Positions 23,607 through 35,147 of a DNA stretch of 64,000 bases are shown in pieces. The first letter of the stretch is position 1, and the number at the start of each line of letters is the position of its first letter. The notes under the pieces are model-generated. The model was not told the origin of the DNA. It saw only the letters and a program-made list of their open reading frames with translations, and made no database searches. A program made the translations under genes and the position numbers. Origin of the DNA: Tethya wilhelma (lineage: Eukaryota; Porifera; Demospongiae; Tethyida; Tethyidae). The DNA lies in assembly GCA_964030475.1 (NCBI GenBank), contig CAXIPT010000001.1, positions 8,962,086-9,026,085 on the forward strand. Reading direction: 5' to 3'.

Positions 23607-23982
23607 GAAAAAACAAACAGTATTTTATTTTGCTCAAAAGATTGAATGAAACTGTAGAATCTCTGCTCCATATGAAAGTGCTCTGCTGTGTACAGATGCC
23701 ATACTGACAGAAGAACGATACAAGAAGTGAGACAAATATGCACAAGTCAAGAGTATGTACTCTCTTAAACAGCTATAGTCTGTCGGCCTGGTAATTTTTG
23801 TCGTTTTTGTTGTACACAAGTGTATATATACCTTACTGTTTTCTAACCTCACATCAAATATTAATATTCATACTTAGCCTACATAGATGCATGCAGCAAG
23901 ACATTTCAGGGCAAGCCACATGGAGCTATAGACCATATATACACTACACAAGCAATCAATTCACTCATCATTGCAGTAGTAT
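23607..23982. other. no supported feature
   Basis: AT-rich DNA; the overlapping short frames on both strands show no domain. Confidence 0.4.
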
Positions 23983-25002
23983 ACAAGTAGTAAAAATTTC
24001 AAAAAAATAAGCAGTGTAGGAATGGGCAGTGCTGTAAAAAGTATTGGAACAAGGCATGTCTCAATTTCGGGCACATGACTACTTCATTTTCATTTTTGAT
24101 CTCTCAATTATTGTCATAAATGGTTCCAGAATTATCTATAGATGGACTTATCAGTACATACTAATGGTTCAAATTCCTGCAAATCTTATCATTTGGCTAA
24201 ATAGTGGAATGAAGTATAGCAAGCATGATTAGATTATATTGGCCAAGACTTCAACACAAAAAAATGAAGTAGTCATGTGCCCGAAATTGAGACATGCCTT
24301 GTTCCAATACTTTTTACAGCACTGCCCATTCCTACACTGCTTATTTTTTTGAAATTTTTACTACTTGTTTATTCACTTTTTTCAACACTACAGTGTGAAG
24401 ACTGTTGGAGACTGGTTAGTCCCTACAAAAAGCTTGAGTAGCAGCTACATGCATTGTAATGCTAGAGTAACTAATGCGCATGCGCATTCAATGCCACGTG
24501 GATAGATAATGAATGACCTTTGAACTCTACCTACAGGAAGATTGCTACGTTGAAGTACATGAATTTATATGCTAAGTTTCACAGCTTTCTAGTTTTTGTT
24601 TAGGCCCATTTGTGATGAAAACGAGTATCAAGGAACGCAGTTCCCTTGAAAAGGACCTACCTAGTGCTGTCAAAGTTGGCTCCACACTTTCTGGTTCTCT
24701 GGAAACCGTGTTCAAGTAGGTCAGTCAGTACGTACGTACGTACGTACGTACGTACGTACGTAAGTACGTTAGGAGAACAAAAATGGCACTGTTGTGGCTT
24801 CCCACTGGCGCTCTCTACGAGTTCCCAGGAAGTTTCTGTGAGTTTCAGGCCTTGCATGCAGTTGGTAATCTGTTGGAGAGAGCCTTTGAGCAAGTTTGAG
24901 AGCTTAACTTTGTTTTGTTAGATTTTTATGATGATAAACATTTTGTATTGGGTCTATGGGACATGTGGCCCATTCCTACTATACGTACTACCGTACGTAT
25001 GA
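23983..25002 (+). mobile_element. large fold-back element, copy 1 (core plus right arm)
   Basis: The core at 23983-24368 has terminal inverted repeats of about 108 bp (ACAAGTAGTAAAAATTT … AATTTTTACTACTTGT) around a centre of about 170 bp. The right arm continues through CACGTGGATAGATAATGA and a GTAC tetranucleotide run to CCTACTATACGTACTACCG at about 25002. The left arm is absent. No coding capacity. Confidence 0.8.
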
Positions 25003-26137
25003 TATATTGGATTATCTTCCTTTCACGGTAGTATGGAAGTATCACTAGCATGATTGAAGCTAAGACAGAGGCTTAGATCTTGAGAACCAACAACAAATTA
25101 AAGCATGCAGTGTGACTCATTTCATCTCGCAGCGTTAAGTCAACCAGTCTGACTTCCAGTAATACCTCAACCATTGCTCTCCTTGTCACCAACCATATTT
25201 CACCTAATGATCAGCTGCATATGGCTGTTCTATAGCAGCTGTAGCATGGTTACCTTTCACTGCCCAGGTGAGTGAAGTGGGCCACACTCCTCGCAAAGAA
25301 AAGGATTATATTTGAAGTTTTTGGGGCGAGCATGAGCGAGCCCCATTATAGTCGTGTGAACGAGTGTTTTGTCTATATATATAGTGGAGCAACGTCAGAC
25401 CGACCACTTTCCGTATATATTCTAATTCTTCCAAATTAACCGCATGCCATGCCACGTGTCTATGAAAAATTGCAAAGCCCTGAAAATTGTCAACACTGGC
25501 AGGCTTCGCACGCACGCACAAGCCACTGAGAAGTGTCTATGTAAGATAGGCACGGCGAAAAGCTAAAGCACATTTTACTACAGGTGGAAACAACCTACAC
25601 GAAGGTAAGCTCATTGTATCAATATGCTAACTTTGATTTGTCAGCTAAAATCATGGCACGTATAATTTATATGCAGTGGCCATGTATAAAACCAGCACTG
25701 AGGCAAACTGAATAGTTTCACAGCTGAATAAACTACTGCAGTAATGTTGGGTGTATGGATGGATGTCAATACTACTGGATAACAAGAGCAGAAGCTAGAG
25801 CAGCCACCAGTGAGAGGCTCTAAACTACAAAACCCTGAGCTCAAAATTTGAGAAGCTATTGAACTGCCGTTAACTCAGAACTGATACAATTAACAGTTAG
25901 CTGCTAAGATTCAAAGCATGCATGATGCTGAAACCCCGGACGTAGGTGGCCAGGAAAGTAACTGTTAACTGGCGAAAGAGAATCAATGGAGTCCTGCCTG
26001 AGCAGTAATGAGAATAACTGCAGACTCAAAGAAATTAACAAGTATTCTGTCAACAACCAATTTAGCCAAGTCAAGTGTCTCTTGTATAATTATGCCATAC
26101 TCTTTCACCAGTGCTATAACAAACAATATGCACTAGC
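24226..26137 (+). repeat. 1.9-kb direct duplication, copy A
   Basis: It is identical to 26139-28049 except for one extra C (GTGCCCGAA here, GTGCCGAA in copy B). It ends at the base before the N at 26138. It contains most of the fold-back right arm and non-coding DNA. The short frames rich in Tyr-Val-Arg-Thr come from the GTAC run and are not genes. Confidence 0.97.
24727..24772. repeat. (TACG)n self-complementary tetranucleotide repeat
   Basis: A pure run of TACG units inside the fold-back arm; the second copy lies at 26639-26684. Each unit is palindromic, so the run can form hairpins. Confidence 0.95.
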
Positions 26138-26138
26138 N

Positions 26139-28049
26139 TGATTAGATTATATTGGCCAAGACTTCAACACAAAAAAATGAAGTAGTCATGTGCCGAAATT
26201 GAGACATGCCTTGTTCCAATACTTTTTACAGCACTGCCCATTCCTACACTGCTTATTTTTTTGAAATTTTTACTACTTGTTTATTCACTTTTTTCAACAC
26301 TACAGTGTGAAGACTGTTGGAGACTGGTTAGTCCCTACAAAAAGCTTGAGTAGCAGCTACATGCATTGTAATGCTAGAGTAACTAATGCGCATGCGCATT
26401 CAATGCCACGTGGATAGATAATGAATGACCTTTGAACTCTACCTACAGGAAGATTGCTACGTTGAAGTACATGAATTTATATGCTAAGTTTCACAGCTTT
26501 CTAGTTTTTGTTTAGGCCCATTTGTGATGAAAACGAGTATCAAGGAACGCAGTTCCCTTGAAAAGGACCTACCTAGTGCTGTCAAAGTTGGCTCCACACT
26601 TTCTGGTTCTCTGGAAACCGTGTTCAAGTAGGTCAGTCAGTACGTACGTACGTACGTACGTACGTACGTACGTAAGTACGTTAGGAGAACAAAAATGGCA
26701 CTGTTGTGGCTTCCCACTGGCGCTCTCTACGAGTTCCCAGGAAGTTTCTGTGAGTTTCAGGCCTTGCATGCAGTTGGTAATCTGTTGGAGAGAGCCTTTG
26801 AGCAAGTTTGAGAGCTTAACTTTGTTTTGTTAGATTTTTATGATGATAAACATTTTGTATTGGGTCTATGGGACATGTGGCCCATTCCTACTATACGTAC
26901 TACCGTACGTATGATATATTGGATTATCTTCCTTTCACGGTAGTATGGAAGTATCACTAGCATGATTGAAGCTAAGACAGAGGCTTAGATCTTGAGAACC
27001 AACAACAAATTAAAGCATGCAGTGTGACTCATTTCATCTCGCAGCGTTAAGTCAACCAGTCTGACTTCCAGTAATACCTCAACCATTGCTCTCCTTGTCA
27101 CCAACCATATTTCACCTAATGATCAGCTGCATATGGCTGTTCTATAGCAGCTGTAGCATGGTTACCTTTCACTGCCCAGGTGAGTGAAGTGGGCCACACT
27201 CCTCGCAAAGAAAAGGATTATATTTGAAGTTTTTGGGGCGAGCATGAGCGAGCCCCATTATAGTCGTGTGAACGAGTGTTTTGTCTATATATATAGTGGA
27301 GCAACGTCAGACCGACCACTTTCCGTATATATTCTAATTCTTCCAAATTAACCGCATGCCATGCCACGTGTCTATGAAAAATTGCAAAGCCCTGAAAATT
27401 GTCAACACTGGCAGGCTTCGCACGCACGCACAAGCCACTGAGAAGTGTCTATGTAAGATAGGCACGGCGAAAAGCTAAAGCACATTTTACTACAGGTGGA
27501 AACAACCTACACGAAGGTAAGCTCATTGTATCAATATGCTAACTTTGATTTGTCAGCTAAAATCATGGCACGTATAATTTATATGCAGTGGCCATGTATA
27601 AAACCAGCACTGAGGCAAACTGAATAGTTTCACAGCTGAATAAACTACTGCAGTAATGTTGGGTGTATGGATGGATGTCAATACTACTGGATAACAAGAG
27701 CAGAAGCTAGAGCAGCCACCAGTGAGAGGCTCTAAACTACAAAACCCTGAGCTCAAAATTTGAGAAGCTATTGAACTGCCGTTAACTCAGAACTGATACA
27801 ATTAACAGTTAGCTGCTAAGATTCAAAGCATGCATGATGCTGAAACCCCGGACGTAGGTGGCCAGGAAAGTAACTGTTAACTGGCGAAAGAGAATCAATG
27901 GAGTCCTGCCTGAGCAGTAATGAGAATAACTGCAGACTCAAAGAAATTAACAAGTATTCTGTCAACAACCAATTTAGCCAAGTCAAGTGTCTCTTGTATA
28001 ATTATGCCATACTCTTTCACCAGTGCTATAACAAACAATATGCACTAGC
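26139..28049 (+). repeat. 1.9-kb direct duplication, copy B
   Basis: It starts at the base after the N at 26138 (TGATTAGATTATATTGG) and ends at GCACTAGC, the same word that ends copy A. The right flank then continues as CTCGTTCCC. This is the pattern of two contigs whose ends overlap but were not merged. Confidence 0.97.
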
Positions 28050-28605
28050 CTCGTTCCCACATAACCTACTAGGCTCCCCTCACACAGTGAGTATATAGGG
28101 GAGAGCCTGCAACGAGTCTATTCCCATATGCAAAACTCTATGCGCATGCGCTTGCTCGTGCTCGCCCCACTCCATGCTTGCATGCCACTAGTAATGAATG
28201 TTATGAAAATCAGTTATTATATATATTCAATTGGCCATAGTCGAGATTCAGTTCTCGCCCACAATGCCATTCTAGCTTCCTCTGCAGAGAGCATTTTATC
28301 TAGGCCTGCACACTAGTAGTGCCACCAACTCTCACATAAGTCCAACTATGCTAGCACCTTCAGCATCAGTGTACAATTGGTCACCACTTTTCAGAGCAGA
28401 CTCCGAGTTGATTTTAATGTTCTCCCTCTTTGTTTGGGCTTTGTCTTCACTGCTGCAACATTCCTTGTCTGCTCTCTCAATGCTACCACTTCATCGTTGG
28501 TCAGAATCTCTTTAGCACTACCAAACTCAACCCTGTGTCGTCCCTGTACCTTTGTTCAAACTTCAACATGGATAGGTGTCTCCTTGGCACCATGCAAACT
28601 AGAAA
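28050..28605. other. no supported gene
   Basis: GC-richer than its surroundings, with a GCGCATGCGC word near 28141 and several overlapping frames without domains. Confidence 0.4.
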
Positions 28606-29490
28606 CTATGACAGGGAGGGGATGAAGGCCAGGGATAGTATCAATTGTTTTGGTGTGATAACAATTGGGTTAAGTGGAACAAGACCAGTAGCTTTGAATC
28701 CATGTTTAAAGCGGGCTGGTTTTACACACTTGCTCCAAAGTTGGCTGAGAAGACAAGGAAAATCCTCCTTTCTGTTCTGGTCATCATCTTGTACTCCTTC
28801 ACAAATTTCCTCCAACAGAGTTTTATCAAACCGAAAAAGATGTGTTGTGTTGGGAGGTAAACAGAAAAGGTGTATACAGAGATCTCTTGCATATTAAGAT
28901 CAATACTCATGTGCGAGAAAGGCTCATTCAAAAAGAGAATAACAGGACCTGTCTCTATAGGAGGAACTTCACTGAAGGATGAAACTAATCTTTGAACCAT
29001 TTTACATAGTTTGCCTTCTCCATCCAACCTTGATGGTCTGATGCTCCTCCAACTTCATGAACACTACCAGCACCACGTCTTGCTAGTATCTTTTTACTGG
29101 TGACACTGAGGCAGAATCTAGTCTCACTCTGCATTCTATATTCGCTGTGTATAGTCCCTCACAACTCCCTACCTTTTCCATGAAAGATTTAGAATGAGCG
29201 TCAAGTTCATGATCAGGATTGGCTGCAGATGCTCTCTTGATGGATAAGTGTTGAGGCTTTTTGAGTGATTAGGCCAGTAGTGCAGGAAGCACTCCCACCA
29301 ATCTGGACCTGGTACTCCATCCATATGTAAAAGAATTTGTTTGCAACTGGTCTTTGAGGTACTTGACTACTACCTCAGTTTTGAGTTCACAGGTCAAACC
29401 ATAGCCAAGCTCTTGCAGAACCACTAGAGTGACTACAATCTCTTTCTCTTCGTCTGGGATAGTCTTCCTACTCAGTACCAGTGCAAGCAA
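28606..29490 (-). pseudogene. pogo/Tigger (DDE_1) transposase relic
   Basis: Three minus-strand pieces in order match a Tc1-mariner/pogo-type DDE_1 transposase. The first, 29490-29269, has EEKEIVVTLVVLQELGYGLT followed by NSFTYGW and RLVGVLPAL, like the helix-turn-helix region ahead of the catalytic domain. The second, about 29027-28722, has GPVILFLNEPFSHMSIDL and an SVYLPTQHIF piece, like the 'ILDGHHSH…LPPHTSH' core with the key Asp and His positions replaced. The third, about 28770-28690, has FKHGFKATGLVPLNP, the usual C-terminal 'GFRATGIYPFNP' block. The frame changes at least twice and the catalytic Asp is gone. Terminal inverted repeats were not located. Confidence 0.65.
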
Positions 29491-30781
29491 GGGTGTAGCT
29501 TAACCAAAATATACTAGAGTTTATATTTTTAGTGTCATCAAAGCCTGGCTGCTGTTCTTCGTTTGATAAGAGCTAAGGTGCTGTTGATTAAAATTGTGCC
29601 GCTATATTGCAAACAGGACTACAAAGAACATTATTTACTGTCCCGGCCATCTAAAAAAGCAACTAACCTCTCCATCTTCTACTTCTATCATGGCTCTCAA
29701 AGACTGTCCTCTTCAAAAGCTGTTTCTTGAACGAATGAACTTGGTTTGTTTGCCTTTACCTGCTTTTGGCATCACTTTTTGGGTTGTCTCATTGAGTCAC
29801 TATGACAAAAAGCACCTTCTCTGCCATTAATTCATACACTTATGCATTATTCAATTTGGGAATTCAAATTGATGACCATTTTTATATAGACATGCAGGTA
29901 TGCATTCCACATGTTCTGAAGCGTACCAGAGGACTACATACTAACAACATTCTTAGATTTATTATATAACAAGTAACGTATAAATCCTATAAATAGGAAC
30001 AGCTCATTGAACAAAATTTGATTCAGAGAAAAAACAGGAAACAAGATGGAATGGTGGTTAGATTTGGTAAGAATTCTTCCTGTGGGCAAAGTGAGGGACT
30101 TGATCATGACATGAAAAAGAGAAAGAATTCTAAAAGCTCTTCCGTACTTAGGGTCTAATATGTTGCTACTAGATCATGAAACACTAAATTCTCCACCAAT
30201 ACATTTGAACCTCCAATAAATATATCTAACTAACTTTCTTTTAATTGTTGATCTCTTCAGACTATTCAGTACACTTAGCCAGTGTTTCCTTCAAAGAAGC
30301 CTGATAACAGTGCATTAGAGATAGATATTTCTTTGATTCTTCTTCATTCTTCTTTAACCGCCCTTGTTTCCCAAGAGCTTCTTTGTGTGCAGTCTTCAGG
30401 TGCTGTTTAGTATAGGATTCTTTCCTGCATAGGCTTTAACCTTTTCCAGATGGTTTCCGGGACCAAACGACAAAGCAGAAGCCATAACCACAACTTACGG
30501 TGACCACACCCTAGTGCAAATAAAGCTGCATAGTAAACACAGCTCACGTTCCCTGTTAGCAGGTGAACAATCCGATACGTGGTGAATTCTGCTTCACAAT
30601 AATAGGAAGAGCTGACATCGAAGGATCAAAAAGCAACGTCGCTATGAACGCTTGGCTGCCACAAGCCATGCAAGTGGACTGAATTCTTAAGCCACTTTTA
30701 GACCCTTCCAAAGCTAGAACAGCATTTATAAGCAACCACAAGCAATACAAGTCAAAAGTCAGCAAAATTCTCAAGTTTCAG
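29491..30781. other. mostly non-coding; possible small decayed minus-strand gene at 30262-30485
   Basis: On the minus strand an ATG at 30485 opens MASALSFGPGNHLEKVKAYA. One base-shift later another frame runs RKESYTKQHLKTAHKEALGK through a Lys/Glu-rich stretch to TAG 30262-30264. Together they look like a short coding sequence with a frameshift or an unseen junction, but I recognise no family. The rest (29500-30250) is AT-rich with no supported feature. Confidence 0.3.
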
Positions 30782-30888
30782 TGTGATAGGCTGCCTGTCT
30801 ATACTAATACATAGGTTCTCAGTCGCGAGTCAGGCGAACCGAAGAGACTTAGAACCTACGTATTAGTATAGACAGGCAGTCTATCACA
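30782..30888. repeat. LTR-derived hairpin at the element's 5' end
   Basis: TGTGATAGGCTGCCTGTCTA at 30782 is the reverse complement of the right side ending CAGGCAGTCTATCACA at 30888. The left half, read backwards, matches the final 80 bp of the 3' LTR (about 32530-32606), including the CTTCGGTTTGCCTGACTC region. Confidence 0.9.
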
Positions 30889-30919
30889 TTTGGTGGCAGC
30901 GGTGAACAGTTTTCAGTAG

Positions 30920-32017
30920 ATGTCAACTACACGATCAGGATTGGTGTTCAGACCAATGGAGGAAAATCAGACAGAGGAACACATTCTGGGCCTGGGAGAG
31001 ACCTTCGTAGGCAGAGCTCACGTAGCAGATCAAGGGGATCAGGAGCAGGAGAATGGCGGCAGACAGGAGGCTGACCATTTGGCTCAGATGCTACAATTGT
31101 TATTGGAGGAACGTTGTCTTCGGGAGGAGGACAGACAGTGGGAACGGCGGAGGCTGTTAGAGGAGGCCGAGCGCCGGGATCGGGAGACACGCGAGCAGAT
31201 GGACGTGCAAAAGACGCTTGTGCAAGGACTACAGAGGCAGGTAGAGGCTGCAGCAGTCAAAGCAGAGCGAGAGAGAGACGTCAGGCTCGTGAAATTGTCG
31301 GAGAGTGATGACATCGAAGCGTATCTAACAACCTTCGAGCATCTCATGACTTCGTACAAGATCAAGAAGGCCGTGTGGGCGTTTAAACTTGCACCTCAGC
31401 TAATCGGCAAGGCACAGCAGGCGTATGCTGCGCTGAGTACTGATGAGGCAGCAGACTATGAGAAAGTAAAGAAAGCGATTTTGGTCCGGTACGATATTAA
31501 CAGTGAGAGTTACCGGAAACGTTTCAGGACAGCTTCCAGGAAGGAAGGAGAAACGACCAGAGAGTTCCGAGCAAGGCTAGGGGACTTGTCGGAGAAATGG
31601 TTGCAGGATTGCAACGAGGTGGATGACATACGCGATCGATTGTTGATGGAGCAGTTGGTCAACACACTACCAACAGCTGTAAGGATTTTCGTGATGGAGA
31701 GAAGTCCTAAGGACAGTGAGGAAGTGGCTAGGCTGGCAGACGACTACTGGCAAGCTAGGACGCAGCATGTGGAGTCGACACTGGCTGGTGGTGACGGGAG
31801 GTCACAGGACAGCAAGACAGGACGGACGAGTAATGCTGGGAGCAGGAGCTGGTCATCAAAGCCATATGGCATAGGACTCCCGGATGCTGAAGTAGCTGGA
31901 GGAATTACATCTGGTGATGAAATTAAGGAGACCGTAGCAGGGGGCTGGTCGTCTGAGGAAGGACCTGAAGGATATCAAGTGCTTTCACTGCCACACAAAG
32001 GGGCATTATGCTTCTAA
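30920..32017 (+). CDS. gag with a SCAN-like capsid domain
   Basis: 365 residues from an ATG 13 bp past the likely primer-binding region. Residues 54-118 form a charged coiled coil (ERRRLLEEAERRDRETREQ). Residues 127-280 match the capsid/SCAN-like domain: SDDIEAYLTTFEHLM, AFKLAPQLIGKAQQAYAAL, AILVRYDINSESYRKRFR, EFRARLGDLSEKWL and VARLADDYWQAR. Gmr1-type Gypsy gags are known to be the source of vertebrate SCAN domains. After about residue 300 the frame slips. A CCHC knuckle (CFHCHTKGHYASNC, 31980-32021) lies in the +1 frame just before this frame's stop, so the natural gag C terminus has been lost by an indel. Confidence 0.88.
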   Translation: MSTTRSGLVFRPMEENQTEEHILGLGETFVGRAHVADQGDQEQENGGRQEADHLAQMLQLLLEERCLREEDRQWERRRLLEEAERRDRETREQMDVQKTLVQGLQRQVEAAAVKAERERDVRLVKLSESDDIEAYLTTFEHLMTSYKIKKAVWAFKLAPQLIGKAQQAYAALSTDEAADYEKVKKAILVRYDINSESYRKRFRTASRKEGETTREFRARLGDLSEKWLQDCNEVDDIRDRLLMEQLVNTLPTAVRIFVMERSPKDSEEVARLADDYWQARTQHVESTLAGGDGRSQDSKTGRTSNAGSRSWSSKPYGIGLPDAEVAGGITSGDEIKETVAGGWSSEEGPEGYQVLSLPHKGALCF

Positions 32018-32229
32018 TTGTCCTGAACGTGGATTCTTGATTCTTGTGCATGGAATTGAGAAAGGATCATGTTGGTAGGCAGCAGAGTCAGAAGAAGCAT
32101 GAAATGAACATGGGCAGTGAGTGATATGAAGCAAACAAAAGAAGTTGGAACAAGACTCAACTCTTCAAGCGTGACAGTCGGAGTTGGTTAGAGTCTGACT
32201 CGTCAAAGTGCCTTTGACGCAGGGGGGAG

Positions 32230-32606
32230 TGTGATGGACTAAGACTAGACTATTACCTTATATGGTTAAGATAGTTGTTTCTTTGTTTATAGCTTATACT
32301 TTTGACCTTATTGTGTGTTTAAGCTTTTAGTATCAGTTATCACTTATTAGCATATCTTATGTTAATTGATTTTTGTCCTCATAGCTTTTGTGCTTAATCT
32401 CTTTGTTGGAGCGAGCCTCTATAGGTATTATTCCCTTGTACTTTGGTAGCTACGATGGTTAGTATTTAAGTTCTGTGTTTTTCGGTGTAATGTTAGCTCT
32501 TAGAAAGGTTCAAAACGTGTGTAAATCCTCGAATTCTAAGTCTCTTCGGTTTGCCTGACTCATGACTGAGAACCTACGTATTAGTATAGACGGACAGTCT
32601 ATCACA
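32230..32606 (+). mobile_element. 3' LTR (377 bp) of the gag-only element
   Basis: It starts directly after the CGCAGGGGGGAG polypurine tract, runs TG to CA and is followed by the TTCAG duplication. GTTAGTATTTAAGTTC at about 32457-32472 may supply the core promoter, but this is only a composition argument. Confidence 0.88.
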
Positions 32607-32732
32607 TTCAGGTATATTGAAGGATTCTATCCAAAATTTCTTGTAGATTTGTCTCACCTCTTTCAACAACGAGCTGAAAAGTGATCAGTGTGAAGATTGA
32701 TTAAGAGCTATTTTGGCCTCCATTTAGCAAAC

Positions 32733-34453
32733 ATCATACGTACGGTAGTACGTATAGTAGGAATGGGTCGAATGTCCCATAGACACAATACAAAATGTTG
32801 GTCACCATAAAAATCTAGTCAAACAAAATTAAACCTTCAAAGTTGTTCAGAGGCTCTCACCGACAGATTACCAACTGCATGCAAGGCCTAAAACTCACAA
32901 AAACAGAGCGCTAGTGGGAAGCCACCATAGTGCCATTTTTGTTCATCTAACTTACGTACGTACGTACTTACTTCCTAACTGACTTACTTGAAAAGGATTT
33001 CCAGAGACCCAGAATGTGTTGAGCCAACTCTGACAGCACAAAGTAAGATCTTTTTATGGGTACTACATTCCTTGATACTCGTTTTCATCATAAATAGGCC
33101 TAAATAAAAACTAGAAAGCTTTAAAACTTAGCGTATAAATTCATGTACTACAAGCGGCAGCCATCTTTGTAGGTAGAGTTCAAAGGTCATTATCTATCCA
33201 CGTGGCATTTTATANTTCTAAAGCTAGTACTATTGTACAGACTGATGATCATCGCAATCAAGAATAAAATGAAGTAGTCATGTGCCAAATTGAGATTATG
33301 CCTTGTTCCAATACTTTTTAACGCACTGCCCATTCCTTTTTGAAATTTTTACTACTTGTATCATTAGAGGGTTCATTTTATGCTGGTAACATTAGTACAA
33401 CTCCATTAGAATAGAAGGAACTATTAACTGATAAGTTAAAAATATGTATGTAGTAATTATAAAGAGAGTACCTAAAACACCTTGTGTATATTTAAAGAGT
33501 AGAAAAGTTGTATGACCTTTGCCATTGTATTCAGTGTCATTAGAACATTCTAGTGATATCCACTTTTTACAAGTAGTAAAAATTTTTAAAAAATAAATAG
33601 TGTAGGAATGGGCAGTGCGGTAAAAAGGATTGGAACAAGGCATGGTCTCAATTTCGACACATGACTACTTATAATCTCAATTTGGCACATGACTACTTCA
33701 TTTTATTCTTGATTGCGATGATCATCAGTCTGTACAATAGTACTAGCTTTAGAATTGGTTCAAATTTCTCAATACTATAGCTAATCACTTGGCTACTGAA
33801 GCAATGGAGTAAACTATTACAGACAGGCATATAACTTAACTGGACTGCTGGCCAAGAGTTGGGCATAAAAATGAAGTAGTCATGTGCCAAAATTGAGACC
33901 ATGCTTATTCCAATATAGTTTTTACTTACCACACTTCCCATTTCTACACTACATATGCTTTTTACTACTTGTTTATTCACTTTTTTTAACACTTCAGTGT
34001 GGAAACACCATCAGAGACTAGTTAGTCCCTACAAAAGCTTGAGTAACAGCTACATGCAGTTCATTACACTAAAGGCTAGCGCGCATGTGCATAAAATACC
34101 ACCTGGATAGATGATGACCTTTGAACTCTACCTATAGTACATGAATTTATATACGCTAAATTTCATTTTTTTTTAAGCCTATGAGTATCAAGGAATGTAT
34201 ACGTAGTACCCATGAAAATAATTATAGTCTTGCTTTAATTGTGCTGTCAAACATTCTGGTTCTCTGGAAATCCTTTTCAAGTAAGTCAGGAAGTACGTAA
34301 GTACATATGTACGTAAGTTAGAAGAACAAAAATGGCACTATGGTGGCTTCCCACTAACACTCTCTACGAGTGCTGTGGAAAGTTTTTGTGAGGTTTAGGA
34401 CTAGCATGCAATTGGTAATCTGGTAGTCAATCGGCCCATTCCTACTCTACATA
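32733..34453. mobile_element. large fold-back element, copy 2 (both arms, crosses N 33215)
   Basis: The left arm begins ATCATACGTACGGTAGTACG (32733). The right arm ends with the related CCCATTCCTACTCTAC (about 34453). The core at 33569-33972 has the same ACAAGTAGTAAAAATTT inverted ends as copies 1 and 3. An additional core end at 33216-33360 is the exact inverse of about 33684-33754, so the N at 33215 may hide a collapsed hairpin. Total length of about 1.7 kb with no open frame indicates a non-autonomous element. Confidence 0.8.
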
Positions 34454-34664
34454 CATATATTTATTTTTTTAAATTTTTTTTAAAATTTTTTTTATTTATA
34501 ATAATTTAGCACATATGCATGGTATACACAAATAGCAATAATGCTAATACAAGTGCATATACCAGTTAAAGACTATATAAGTAAATTAAAAACCTAAGTT
34601 ATGAATACATGAAGAAGATGAGATTAATTAAGTGGAAAATTAAGTTACTGACATACTAAAATAA

Positions 34665-35129
34665 TTAGACATGAGTTTTTAATAAATGTGACTTGAAGCT
34701 CTCAATATTCTCAGAATAGACGATGCTAGCTGGCAGCTGATTCCATAGTCTTAAAGTTTCACAGAAGAAAGAGTGGTAATATGAGCAGGACCTGGCAAAT
34801 GGAACTTTTAGTGTTAGCCTATGAGACCGCGAGTTGTGGTCAAAGATCACATACTGTAGTAATGATGAAGTTTGAGGCATGTAATAGCTTCCTTTTAAAA
34901 TGTTAAAGAGAAAACATAGTCTCAAATAGTCTCTCCTTGAATCCATTCTGGGAAGGTTGCATGTTGCTAATAAGACATTATAACCCACATTCCATTTTCT
35001 CGTGCACACCTTTAATGCAAACTTCTGGACAGACTCTATCATGTTTACAAAGTACTTCTGGTGAGGCAACCAAACAGGGACAGCATATTCAAGGTCTGGC
35101 CTGATGCATGACAAATAAATTTGAACCAT
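34665..35129 (-). pseudogene. non-LTR element ORF2, C-terminal region
   Basis: It has the conserved post-RT block: RPDLEYAVPVWLPHQ, IESVQKFALKVC, RLCFLFNILKG and LRLWNQLPASIV. It ends at a natural stop after FKSHLLKTHV. It is out of frame with the RT part by an indel near 35140. Confidence 0.9.
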
Positions 35130-35147
35130 AGTTTGTGTGTTTGCATG

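Larger units (their letters stand above)
30782..32606 (+). mobile_element. non-autonomous gag-only Ty3/Gypsy (Gmr1-like) element with a hairpin 5' end
   Basis: The target-site duplication TTCAG flanks it exactly (30777-30781 and 32607-32611). The 3' LTR is complete (32230-32606, TGTGATGG…CTATCACA) and preceded by a polypurine tract. At the 5' side there is only a 107-bp hairpin (30782-30888) made of the LTR's 3' end in inverted and then direct orientation. TGGTGGCAGCGG at the primer-binding position follows. Between them is gag alone: protease, RT, RNase H and integrase are absent. Because the duplication is intact at both ends, the rearranged copy was probably what integrated. Confidence 0.88.

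Noticed and set aside
24646..24921. Open frames with Tyr-Val-Arg-Thr repeats on both strands (also at 26558-26833)
   Set aside because: They arise from translating the self-complementary TACG microsatellite, occur on both strands and lie in a non-coding fold-back arm.
28430..28897. 155-codon plus-strand frame
   Set aside because: It is antisense to the recognisable transposase relic and is a shadow of it.
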